From the NCBI GenBank assembly GCA_001630475.1, contig KV419425.1, positions 243,365-307,364 of the forward strand: a stretch of 64,000 nt of DNA, given 5' to 3'. The notes under the pieces were generated by a model that made no database searches, was not told the origin of the DNA, and saw only the letters and a list, made by a program, of their open reading frames with translations. Positions 24,728 through 35,900 of the stretch are shown piece by piece (the stretch's first letter is position 1; each line of letters starts with the position of its first letter). The position numbers and the translations under genes were made by a program. The DNA is from Sistotremastrum niveocremeum HHB9708. Its lineage: Eukaryota; Basidiomycota; Agaricomycetes; Sistotremastrales; Sistotremastraceae.

Positions 24728-26142
24728 TCACGGCAACCACAGAAGGAGCTGGAGATATAGTCGTGTGAACCGTCCAAGAGGTTCGATTTTGTCGTCACGC
24801 AGGCCAGGAATTTCCGGATATATGGGGGGTCGGCCGAGTAGTTTTGCCTTGATCCTATTTTTGCGAAAACTATCCCAGGATACTCTCTTGCCAAGGGCAG
24901 ACTTCGGTTTGAGAAAGGCGGAGAGGACGTCGGCGCGTTGCTCCCGGATAATGGAACGCAACAATTTGAGAGCACGGGCGGCCGTTGGCCTCTTATTTGG
25001 TTCATCGTCACGCATAGAGGATACAAGCGGGCCAACGAAGTCAAGGTCATGATAGGCCTGGTTTCAGTCAGCATATGTTAAATTTTGTGTATAACGCGGT
25101 ACTCGCACCTCCAAGAGATCAACGAGAAACATGTCTCCCAAAGCTCTTATGTCCAATTTGAAGGGATCGTAAGGCTTGCCCGATTTGACTTCTGGCGCAT
25201 CCAAAGAGTGACCCACCGGCCCAGAGATGGTTTCGCGCATGTCATAGCCCGAATACCACTGGGATTCGCCGAAATCAATCAGATAGGAAGTCACAGGCGA
25301 TATTGTGCGAGAGGTGTGCGGAGTTGAACTCAGAAGTTCAAGAGGTTCACGATCGGATGTATGAAACGTGGGCGTGACGGGGTGGAAACCCTTGGGAAAG
25401 AGGGCAGGTCCTGGATCCATCATTGCGTTCGATTTGCAAAGGTCTCTGTGGGTCAAAATCGCACCATTGATCAATAATGAGATTATTTAATATAGGCGTA
25501 CAGGTGAGCAACGTTACATTCATGCAGGAAAACCAGACCCTATATGAACGGTATAACTGTCAGAAAATTTTTGGGAACTGCCGCGACTCTGACCTCAAGG
25601 AACGTTTCCATGCATGACAATATATCTCCCAGTGTCTCAAACTGCAGCCGGTCGTAATATATCAAGTAGGGCAGCACTACGATAACGATTTCATCGTTTT
25701 CGGGAAGGGGGTGAACATCGAGGATTGGGACGCAATGATTTTGAGGATCTGACTGAAGTGCTGACAAAAGCGTCCAGTGGTAATTCTTTGCGATGAGTCG
25801 AAACGAATTTCAACGCTACGCGACGGCCGTCGCTGTCTCTCACTGCATCCATGACTTGCCCATGATACTGACATCAGAGCTGGTTTCAGCTAACAAGCAT
25901 AAGCAAAGGTGTTGTCACGTACGTACGTGCATTTGCAGGGCATCTTCGCTCCTGATCATTGACCGCCCGCTTGTCAACCAGGATGGCGTCCAACCTGGTT
26001 GATATCTACGCCTCAAGGTGTATCCTATTCGCTCAAGCCATGGCTGATAGGGAGCCCATCTTTGCTCAACCCTTGACAGCTGCACGGTAGAGATAACCTT
26101 CGCAATGTGATTTGTAGATCGCTGCTTTGCGAAAAATGGCAT
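24728..26142 (-). pseudogene. Kinase-like array copy C, apparent one-base frameshift
   Basis: Closest relative of copy B: start MPFFAKQRSTNH, RWAPYQPWLERIGYTLRRRY, RRVALKFVSTHRKELPL. It then has VIVVLPYLIYYDRLQFETLG, VAHL spliced to DLCKSNAMM, SYLIDFGESQWYSGYD, PYDPFKLDIRALGD and DDEPNKRPTAARAL, ending PEIPGLRDDKIEPLGRF plus LWLP. Directly after KELPL (about 25780-25790) the frame leaves the family sequence. The expected WxLLSALQSDPQNHC continues in another frame, as if one base were missing relative to copy B. Every other landmark is intact, so this is either a very young pseudogene or a sequencing error. Catalytic residues lie on both sides of the break. Confidence 0.6.
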
Positions 26143-26444
26143 GAGGACGAAGTCAATGATGTGAGATAGGTTGGGGGTCGAGCATCTTCAGCTGCATCCT
26201 GACAAAAGGGGCCATAATGCATACACTCCGTGCACAATAATTGATGATGCGAGTCCGTGGACTCCGTGGGCACAGGGCGACGGCGGAGTTGAGAACAATG
26301 ACTACTAGCCTAACAAAGCGCAGCAACAGAATCAAGTCTCCTAAGGCATTGAACGAAACCCGAGTCAATAGCATCACTATGATTAGGTTGATAGGGGTAT
26401 ACAACATATAATAAGAACGGCGTCTAATGAAATTTTAGTCCGCA

Positions 26445-28413
26445 TCACAACGACTTGCGGGGAGCAGGTCTTCGTTTGTCGCGCTGATCACTCATCCACT
26501 GCGTCCACACGTCTTGCTCCCCATTGGGATTTGTCAAGCGATTATGAAGTCTATGAGGATGATTTACGGTCTCCATCATATTTGCCCAGCTACCGTGATC
26601 ACGCGCGATAACGGGCACGAGCTCAGACCAAGCGCTCTCCACGTCATTCATGTCGGGTCGTTGGGCGGGGTCGAAGACGATGAGATGCTGAACAAATGCC
26701 CGGAGAGTGACTGGCAGACATAATAGATAATCTTTTAGTTCTTGTTCCACGCTCTCTGGGGTTTCGTTGATGTAGAAAAATACGACCCTGGATTGAGTTT
26801 TATCCGACAGAGGTGGTCTTCCGGTGACAAGCTAACACTAGATCAGCGAGTGCAGTTTCATAAAGAGCAAACCCTACCTCAAAGACAGTCATCCCAACCG
26901 ACCAGACATCTGCTTCTCTTGAAGTAACAGGCTCTGTGTCTTCAGACCTGAACAGTTCAGGAGGAGCCCAATGGACTGCTCCGCCCACCACGGAAGGAGC
27001 TGACGCATCAGGCGCTTCCATTTTAGAAAGACCAAAGTCAGTGATTTTGGCAACGGGAGCATGACGTCCGCCAAAGATCAAAATGTTGTTCTGCAGATCT
27101 GATCAGCTAAGATTGTCAAAGGCAACATCGATAACGAACTCCTTTGAGATCCCCATGCCATACCGAGGGCTTTGTCGTGTCGTCATGCATGTATCGCATT
27201 CCTGCTATAAGACCCGCAATCTATCTGCTGATAAGAACATGTACGACCGACAAGGTTCGAGGACTGACGATGGTGGGGGTAGTTTCGGCGAAGTTGCCAT
27301 CGCGTAAGAATTCCGAGGCTGTGGCTGATCCTGTCCCGCATCCATCCGACCAGGGGCTCACAATGAAAATCATCTCCGGAGACTCTTCAGGGACAGGGAT
27401 AGTGTAGAAGAATTCAGCGATGTTGTCATGATGCAGTTGTTGCCACGTGTTGGCTTCTCTCCTTGCACGCTGGTGTAGATGAGCGAATGAGATGATATCA
27501 GGGAAAGCGAGAGTGTTACCACTAACCTTCAGTCGGTGTGCTAACTCAGCCTTCTCGTCAAGGCGCTTTGACTTGTCTGGTAGATTCAACTTCAGCGCAA
27601 CTACACAAGGTGTTTCCGGCTTATCGATAGGGAAGAAAATGCCCTTCTGGACTAGAGCGTACCCTCCAGCAGTGGGCCTTTGGGATTCATACTGGATACG
27701 GCCATGAGCGAATTCGAAAGAATTGACTGTCGGCATAGGAGGCGCAGGGTGCTCTAGTGATTCAGCTTTTCTTGCGAGTCTGTTCTTCGTGGCCTATGAA
27801 GACACGCCCAAGTTAGCTCTACATATGCGATTCGACAAGTCAGCGACCTATCACGTACCGTAACTTCGCCCTTGGTGTCGCCGATATCCTCAGTCAATAA
27901 GTTTCCCGTTGCTGCAATTTTCGCTCGGGCCTTTTCGGCACGAAAGAGGGGGAGAGACTGTTCAGCCTTAAGGAGTTTCTCGTTCGTTTCTTTGAAACTG
28001 ATCACAGATAGACAAAAGCGGGCCAGAAAAGCGGTGAGGAGCTGCCGACTCGAAGCGCCAAGCAGTTGCAACTGGCTCACCTGCTGATTCTTTTGCTCCT
28101 GTTCCTGGTGATCTCTTCATCGACTTCTTCGCTATATAGCTGGTGTCCTTGAACTTCGTTGTGAAGATCTTCCACTTCAGCAAGTTTTCGCTGAGTTTTG
28201 ATATATCGATCTGATGCAGTGAAGGTGACAATGAGCTCGGTGTCTATATGTGCTGGTTTCAATCGTACCCGTTGGTGGTTGTTCGCGCTTGAAGCGAGAC
28301 ACAATGGTACCAGGGAAGGATGTCTTTGTCGTCGTCATCAAAGCCTGCAGAGATGCTGTATGAAGAGGTGTAGAGGGGTTGGTGATTTGAGATTCCGGAG
28401 CGATGATGGACAA
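26445..28413 (-). CDS. Canonical protein kinase with N-terminal coiled coil
   Basis: A different, canonical kinase lies inside the kinase-like array. N-terminal exons carry a helical, charged segment (YIKTQRKLAEVEDLHNEVQG) and a further Lys/Glu-rich helix (about 27.75-28.2 kb), likely coiled coil. The kinase domain begins near 27.7 kb with CVVALKLNLPDK (beta-3 Lys) and continues with RREANTWQQLHHDNIAEFF (helix C Glu) and MIFIVSPW (hinge). A catalytic loop WHGDLKGNNIL is split by an intron at about 27100-27150. KITDFGLSKM follows, then WAPPELF (APE) and DVWSVGMTVFEV. The C-terminus ends at 26445 with FDPAQRPDMNDVESAW. All hallmarks of an active Ser/Thr or TKL-type kinase are present. HGDLKxxN is typical of fungal TKL-like kinases. 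The start at 28413 is tentative. Confidence 0.75.
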
Positions 28414-28686
28414 GGCCCGTCCAGTATTTATCGGTGTTCAGGGCTGAATCCATGAATTCATAAATGAACCAGCCAGCTGGGAACATAATATGAAAGCGAA
28501 ACTGCGAAGACGAATGTGGTGTGGTCTTGTTGTCGCCGTTTTTGAATCTGAAATTCAAGTTCTGAGATACATGAATTTATATTTGTTATTTGTGTTGTGC
28601 TGTGTTGCTATGGCCGCGTTCAAGTTGCTCGTCCGCCTGCTCGCCCCGGTGCCCAGGCTGCAATACCTCTCCTCTTCGTCTGTCTT

Positions 28687-30089
28687 ATGAAGTCCAAGAA
28701 AGACGGACAGACTCTGAAACCCACTCGAGAACGTTCCGATCTTGACCATCTCATTGGAGCTGAAGTTCATTGGGGAAAGTACCAACCATGGCTCAAGAGC
28801 ATAGGATATATACTACGGGCCAGATACCAGCCCGACTGGAAACCTTCCTGGCTAACGAGCAACGTACCTGAGGAAGAGAGTGAAGATGCTGTAGTTTTAC
28901 AAGTTGGGTTCTGACTGCCATTCTCCGTGTCGTCACAGTCTGCTCACCGCGATAGTAGCTGCGAGCTTTGGTGCTAGACGCCAAGAGGGCTAGCGACGGC
29001 CTCCCCGTAGCTTTGAAACTTCTACCCACAGACACCAAGGAACTTCCAATATGGCAGTACCTATCCTCTTCAGAGCGCCTCGTCGACACCCGGAACCACT
29101 GCGTTCCCCTCCTCGCCGTTCATCCGCTACCAGATACCGACGACCTAGTCCTCGCCGTCATGCCTTTGTTGTTAAACTATCGGACACCCCGATTTGACAC
29201 CGTGGGGGAGGTCTTGTCTCTTGTTTACCACCTCATACAGGTATGCTATTGAAATCGGCTAGTATACATCTAATGACTAAAAGGGCCTCACATTCTTACA
29301 CGAGCACAATGTAACACATCTGTGAGTGGCCAGGTATGACATTTGTTCTGATGACTGAAGTTTATGCCTCAGCGACATCTGTGCTCAGAATACCATGTAC
29401 GATCCCGGCTCCGAGATATATCCGAAAGGTTTTCATCCCGTTCGGCCATCAGTATACACCCCAGATCCAAAATCTCCCCGGCTTGTTTCATCTCACCCAC
29501 ATTCTTCGAGAACGCTCGCCCCAGTGAAATTTTATTTCATCGACTTCGGAGAATCGGTCATGTTTGAGAGTTTCGAGAAACGACATTTCATATCGGGCTC
29601 CGTTGGACATTACCTAAATCTTCCTGAGTTTGCAGAGGATAAACCGTACGACCCCTTTCCACTAGACGTTCGGGCATTAGGAGAGACTTTCAAGGAAGGG
29701 GTGCTATCGGTAAGTACTGTACATTGCGTATTATGGCCGCCTTCGCTGATTTTCGCCAATTCCAGGATTACACCAACCTTGAATTGCTAGATCCACTTGT
29801 TTCAAAGATGCGCGCTGATGAGCCTACTCAACGACCATCTGCTGCAGACGCATTATCCACGCTTTCTTCGCTGATAGCTTCACAAACGCTGACAAGTCTG
29901 CGGAAGCCCTTGGAAATTCAAGGCTACAGCTCAAATCCATTGCAGCCCGAAGCACGCCGTCGCATATTCGAAGCACGTATAAGAGGAGTTCATCCAATCC
30001 AGCCTCCTATACCCGAATTGAAAGTCGAGGAGGTTAAGCCTCTTCCGGTATTGTCCAGATGGTGGGGTAGAATCAGATTCTGGTTTTGA
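28687..30089 (+). CDS. Kinase-like protein, array copy E
   Basis: This is the only array member on the plus strand. The start MKSKKDGQTLKP is followed by HWGKYQPWLKSIGYILRARY and PDWKPSWLTSN. Exon 2 from about 28959 reads LRALVLDAKRASDGLPVALK (beta-3 Lys), then DDLVLAVMPLLLNYRTPRFD. LTFLHEHNVTHL is spliced to DICAQNTMYDPG, followed by FYFIDFGESVMFESFE, GSVGHYLNLPEF (APE-like) and PYDPFPLDVRALGE. The C-lobe has DEPTQRPSAADAL. Its C-terminus differs from copies A-D: RIRGVHPIQPPIPELKVEEV and tail FWF, a form shared only with copy F. The introns are about 45-60 bp with normal borders. It looks intact and shares a short upstream region with the canonical kinase. Confidence 0.75.
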
Positions 30090-30442
30090 GCCGATCTTCT
30101 ATCTACATGGGTTTGAGTTTGGTTACATCTTTCTTCCTGGTTGGAATTTCGGAGTTCCCACATGCTGATTCTCCCCTGATATGTATACCCTCCTGCCCTG
30201 AGCGCCTTGAACATGAACATTGGCGTGTCTTCGATACATATCCACCTCGCGATAGCTTTCAAAAGTGCTCTCGAATTTATGATAACATAATTAATGGCAA
30301 TCCTGGATAAGATCATCTCCAAACGTAGAGGGAAGACATGAGATTTGAGCGACGTCGACACTTCTGATGCGTATGTTATGCTATCTCAGTTGCTAATCGT
30401 GAGACATCCTCACTCAAAATTGCTTCGTATTGCAATGTGAAA

Positions 30443-31841
30443 CTATAGCCACCACAACTGCAGTTGACAGTATATCTTCGTTACGTAGCTCAAGGGCTTA
30501 ATTTCATCGTGTCGGACGCCAGATATCTCGGGATATATGGGCGGACGTCCGAGGAGCTTTGCTTCGACCGCGTGTCTTCGGTACTTCTTGTACGACACGA
30601 TGTTAGTCAACGGTTTCTTTGGGCGAAGAAACGCAACCAGGGTTCGGGCTTGCTGAGCCTTTATGATACAATGCAAAATTTTGAGAGCCTCTCCCGCCGA
30701 AGGTCGCTTCGATGGTTCATCCTCTCGCATGGAAGATAGAAGGGAGGATATCGGCTCAAGTCCATAGTATTGCTGCATCATTCAGTTTCGAAGCGGAGTA
30801 GGGAACGAAATCACAAGGCTCACATCATAAAGATTCGTTTTTATCATATCACCGAGCGCACGGATATCAAGTGCGAATGGATCGAATGGTTCGTTCGTTT
30901 TGAATTCGGGGACGTCCAGAGAGTGGCCCACAGTTCCGCTGACATATCCCCGAGCTTCGTAGCTCTGGTATCGTCGAGATTCTCCAAAATCGATGATATA
31001 GTAGCGGACTGGTGAGATGGTACGGGACGTATGTGGAGCAGGTATGATGACCTCGGAAGATTCTGGAGAGGCAGTGTAACAGCCGGGTTCGGAAGGATGG
31101 AAAGCTTTGGGATACATCTTGACCGGATCCATCATAGTGTTTACTTTACACAAATCACTAGGGTAAGCAATGATATCGTAAGCTTGTGTTTCGCGAAACT
31201 GCGTTACGACTTACAGATGAGCCACGTTATGCTCATGCAAGAACACGACCCCCTATGCAAATTGTTACTCAAGCAGTCGACGCGCACGGAAAGCTTACCT
31301 CAATCAGAGTATGAAGGCACTGAAGTACCTCGCCCATGGTTTCAAACGGTCGTTCATTGTAAAAAATGAGCAGTGGCATGACCGCCAGCACTAACTCGTC
31401 CGTATCGGGTAGAGGGTGTGCTTCCAAAAGTGGCACACAATGGTTTCGAGGATCAGAAAGCAGAGGCGGCGAAGACAGATAACGCCATAGATTGAGTTCC
31501 TGAGTTTCTGTTGGTGCCAGCTTGAGCATCACGCGTAGGCCGTCAGAGCTCCGCGTGGCATCCATTACATGTCCCCTGACCTTGTTGAAGGTTACAATCT
31601 TAGGGAATATAACAATAGATGGAGTACTCACATGCATTGGTATTCCATCTTCGCTATCCAATGCTGAGACACCGCTCGTCAACCACGATGGTTTCCAATC
31701 AGGCCGAAATCTCCGTCTGAGGGTATATCCAAGGCTCTCCAGCCATGGCTGGTATCTGGTCCACAGTAGCTCGCTAGGAGACCTTTTCTCTAGGAAAGAA
31801 AGGTCATCGATATCTTGAGACATGGAGAAGGTAGGCTTCAA
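30443..31841 (-). CDS. Kinase-like protein, array copy D
   Basis: Closest to copy A. The start is MKPTFSMSQDIDD (or the inner Met), then LLWTRYQPWLESLGYTLRRRF and PDWKPSWLTSG. Landmarks are LRVMLKLAPTETQELNLWRYL (beta-3 Lys), LVLAVMPLLIFYNERPFETMG, VFLHEHNVAHL spliced to DLCKVNTMM, YYIIDFGESRRYQSYE and PFDPFALDIRALGD. DEPSKRPSAGEAL leads to an end at PPIYPEISGVRHDEIKPLSY with tail WWL. All exons are open and splice sites look normal, so it appears intact. It is convergent with copy E, with the 3' ends about 350 bp apart. Its upstream region abuts the disrupted host gene. Confidence 0.75.
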
Positions 31842-32488
31842 GTTGGGTGGTCGAGACAGATGGTACAGAAATGGTACACATTATTGTTCAACTCCAACTC
31901 AATATGTCGGATGCCGGATCTCAGGCCTGTTCTTTCACCTTGCCTTGTATTTCGCTTACTGTGGAACCACGGCGGTTCCTCACCTCATTAATGGCCTCAT
32001 TTCTTGCAAATACCGTAGTTCGAGTCAGAATAGGATTAGAAAGCGTTGCTTCTTTCGGCCCAAAAAAGTCTGGGATACTGTATTGCGATTACGTTCACTT
32101 GATTCCCACGAATACAAAACAATTTTCCCACGAATACATTTGCAACGGTTCGGTTCGCATCGCGCTCATCTTGGTCTCCTTGCCTTCCACCATCTCTCTT
32201 CCACAGATATCCAGTCACAAGTCCCACTTTTCTTGAAGACACGCGTCCAGCAAATCTATTCATACACCCACTGCAACAGATGGTCCCAATGTTCGCTCTC
32301 ACGGCTTTGAGAAAGGTACGTTCACTTCGAACAGTCTTCAACCATCGCCCCGAATTCAAGGCGTACATGACCACCAAACGACGATTCTGACTATCTTTTT
32401 CTAGGTGGGCGCCGTCATGGCAGGGTCTACCAATTCCCTCGTTCGAGACGCCGATATGGATCCAGTACCAGTTCAACCGCCGCTCAAA

Positions 32489-32717
32489 TGTGACGATTAC
32501 AGCCACCGTCGTACCTTTCGGAGTTTGCTTTAGGTACCCTTTCTTTCTCCTTTTAGTAGAACCCTTATCTCTAGTAGTATATAAGGACTGGCTATCTCTC
32601 ATGTACGCCCCCGAGGCTTTCCTACTTGTGCAATCGAGTACCATAAGACCAGTTCTTTATTCGAGTGAACAAGCGAAAGAATCCTAAGTCGTGTCGGAGT
32701 CACCCGTGACTACGACA
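32489..32717 (+). repeat. 5' LTR of the Ty3/gypsy-like element
   Basis: 229 bp, starting TGTGACGATTAC and ending GTGACTACGACA. It is identical to the right LTR by eye. It holds a TATATAAGG box near 32576-32584, a likely U3 promoter. Confidence 0.9.
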
Positions 32718-32912
32718 TATTTTGAACTGTCGACTACTCGACTACTCTCTCTACTCTCTACTCTCCATATCTGCTTCTCCCTCTTCGTGGCCTGGCCAGC
32801 CTCCGACGTTGGATTACGCTAAGCATACCCATTTCTCTTTTATTTTCTCTTTCTCGAGCTCTACTAACTATAATCCTAGGAAAACCCAAAAACATCAAGA
32901 AAATTTTCAACA

Positions 32913-35900
32913 ATGCCTACTCGTTCCGGTCGCACCTATGCCCAGGTGGCCGTGTCCCCTCCCCGTACCCGTACTCCGTCCCCTACTCCGTCGACATCCT
33001 CTCTGTCGACTGCCCAAGACTCGCCAGCAGTCTCCGAGGTCCCTGCTCGGGTTCCAACGAACCCACCGCCGAGCAACACCTCGTCTTCCTCTAGAAGCCA
33101 GTCAGTACCTAGAGATGCCCCGGTCGATAACAGTCACCGGGATGCCTTGGGACGTACCATTCCCCAAGATGCCGTCAACATTGACGACGGTAGTTCCACT
33201 CGTAGCAGTGATGAAGCCGACCATCGGGACAGGTCTGGCGAAGACGACGGTACACCCTCGTCGCCGACGACAGAAGAGTCGTCGGTTCCTCTCTTGGCGG
33301 AAGGCTTTCGAAGCCCTCGACGCACAGCACCCCGACCCCCTCACTCCGGTTTCAACCTCACCATCAATGTCCAACCTCGACACTTTGATGGTAGTAGGTT
33401 CGGTTCTCATGAGTCTGAGACCGACTCGTCGGATGACGATGAGAGTGAGGATGAGGATAGTCAAGATGATGTATTAGAGGACGGACGTAGTAATACACGA
33501 GCATCATCTACCCCCACCCGTGTCGAGTCCGACCCCCGCTCTCTATCCACCGCTTCCAGCGCCACGCAGTTCCAAGATACGATCATGCGTGCGCTTCAAG
33601 AGTTAACGGAAAGACAACGGGCATCAGTCAATCGAAGACTACAGCGTGTGAGCAGCCAGTACCCACCTCCGCAACTACTCGCCGAAGAGTCAAGTGACGA
33701 CTCTTACGTGCCGACTCCGGTTACAAGAAGCCAAGTCGACCTATTTGTGGTTAGTACTCCTGAAGAAGGGGATCAGGAAGAACCTCAAGGACCTCCGCAA
33801 CAAGTCAATGCGGAGGCCGGTCCAAGTCGAGTGAAGAAAACTCACAAACGCAAACATAAGCACAGGCATCGTGGTGACGACTCGCCCGATGCGTATCCTA
33901 GTCAGGACGAGATGGATGACCGCGAGCTCCAAATCGAACGCGATAGAGCAATCGCCGAACGTCTCGCACTTGATGAAAAGGCAAAAGAACTTGAACGCCG
34001 TGTTAAGAAAATCGAAGGTCAGCGCGAGAAGAGACGAAAGAAGAAGGGAAAAGGCCGTGCGGACGCACCTGAAGAAACACCTGAACCTTCTCAACGGCCT
34101 CGCAGCTCCACGGTCAAGACTTCCGAGAAATCTAAAGACAAAAAATCGAAAAGGAAATCTAAGAAGAAGTCAGATAAATCTCGCAAGAAATCGAAAGAAA
34201 GATCTCGCGAACGATCTCATAAGAAACGGAAACGGAGCAAGAAGAGCTCCAAGAAATCCGGTAAATCGTCTAAGAAATCCAAGGGTAAGACCTGGATACA
34301 AGACATGATGGCTGGCGCGGGAGGCATACCTAATGATCCTTCCGACGACTCCAGCTCGTCGAGTGATGAGTCTGATTCCAGCAGCTCATCTTCCTCGTCT
34401 TCTTCATCTAGCTCATCATCTTCTAGTAGCTCTGATGATGCCGACAACTCGGATGATTCCTCCTCCTCCTCATCTAGTTCCTCGTCTTCGTCTTCTTCTT
34501 CCTCCTCATCGGACTCAGCTCCTGATAATGAAGAAAACCAATCAGATGGTGAAAGATCTGAATCGACTCAACGAGAGAATCGAACAGCAAGACGAAGGCG
34601 GCAGAGACGAGAAGGTGGTGGTAATCACAGCTCGAGGATCAAGCCGAAGGAACCGGCTGTGTACGATGGCGAAGATGATTATACTCGCTTTCAGAAATTC
34701 GTATATGATTGTGTAGGATACATGAGGGAAGGCCGGGTGCCTGCTAACGAACAAGTTTGGCATCTAAGAAATTCTGTGTCCGGAAAGGCATTAGAATTAT
34801 ATACTCGAGAAGTAGTGACTTCTCACCGGCGGACCCCTCTATCCCTTGACAATTTCCTTACCAAACTCTTCAAGCATTGCTTCTCGCCGCATTTCAAGAC
34901 CGAAATGAAGACCAAGCTTCTGCGGTTGCGCCAGAACGGTCGTGAGGTCCGGGATTTTACGACTGAAATTCAAGATCTGTCGAAATTGGTTGGCGGGATT
35001 GACGAAGAGATCCAGAGATCGATCCTCTGGCAAGGTGCTGACTCCTATATCGTCCGAGAGTGGAAGGCTAAGGGCTATGATCCGTCAACGCATAACTTCA
35101 AGAGATTGAGGAAAATGGCGGAACGTACAGAAAGAGCCCGCAAGACGGTCAATGCTACATCCGAACGCATTGAAGTCAGATCCAGGGACCATAGGAGATC
35201 GAAGCACCGGAAGAGTTCTAGTAGATCCAGCGAGCGATCGAACGACCGATCTAGTGAATTCCAACCCTTCAAGTCCGAGCGTGAAGGGTCAAGTCAGGAT
35301 TACAAAGATAAGAGGAAACACGCCTACCAGAAGTCAGGTAGAAATGATAGATCCAAAAAGACGGAACTCTCACCAGAAGAAATGGATCACCGTCGTGCGA
35401 ATAATCTTTGTTTCAGATGTGGCGAAGGTGGCCACATTTCAAAGGATTGTCCGAGTCGAAATTCCACCGAGATCCCCTTCCGATCTCATGCTGCTATCTT
35501 TTCGGAGATCTCAGAACTCGAAGAACGAGCTGAAGCGGCTGAATTAGAGATGATGATGGTTGGAGTAAGTGGACATGACTCACCTTCTGAAGACGATTGG
35601 CGGGCCTGGAACTTATGGCCTGACAATGACGACAACATATCAGACGAAAGCTCAACTTCCGATGTTGAGAATGACGAAGCTGTTTATTCTACGAGAGTAA
35701 ATGGTGAGTCATCTCGTTCTGATGATAAATTTAAGGTTCTCACATCCGTGCTTAGTGAACCCTCGCAAGTCGAAAGCGATGCAGGCACGGAAGAAGTGAG
35801 ACCGGATTGGGAGATATGCGACGAACATGAGTGGGGATTCAGTGATGACGAATTCGAAGACTCACTGGATACTCAGATACGCATTGTAGACTCCCTTATG

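Noticed and set aside
33102-34447. Minus-strand frames within the LTR element
   Set aside because: They are shadows of the long sense frame, arising from its Ser- and Lys-rich repeats.
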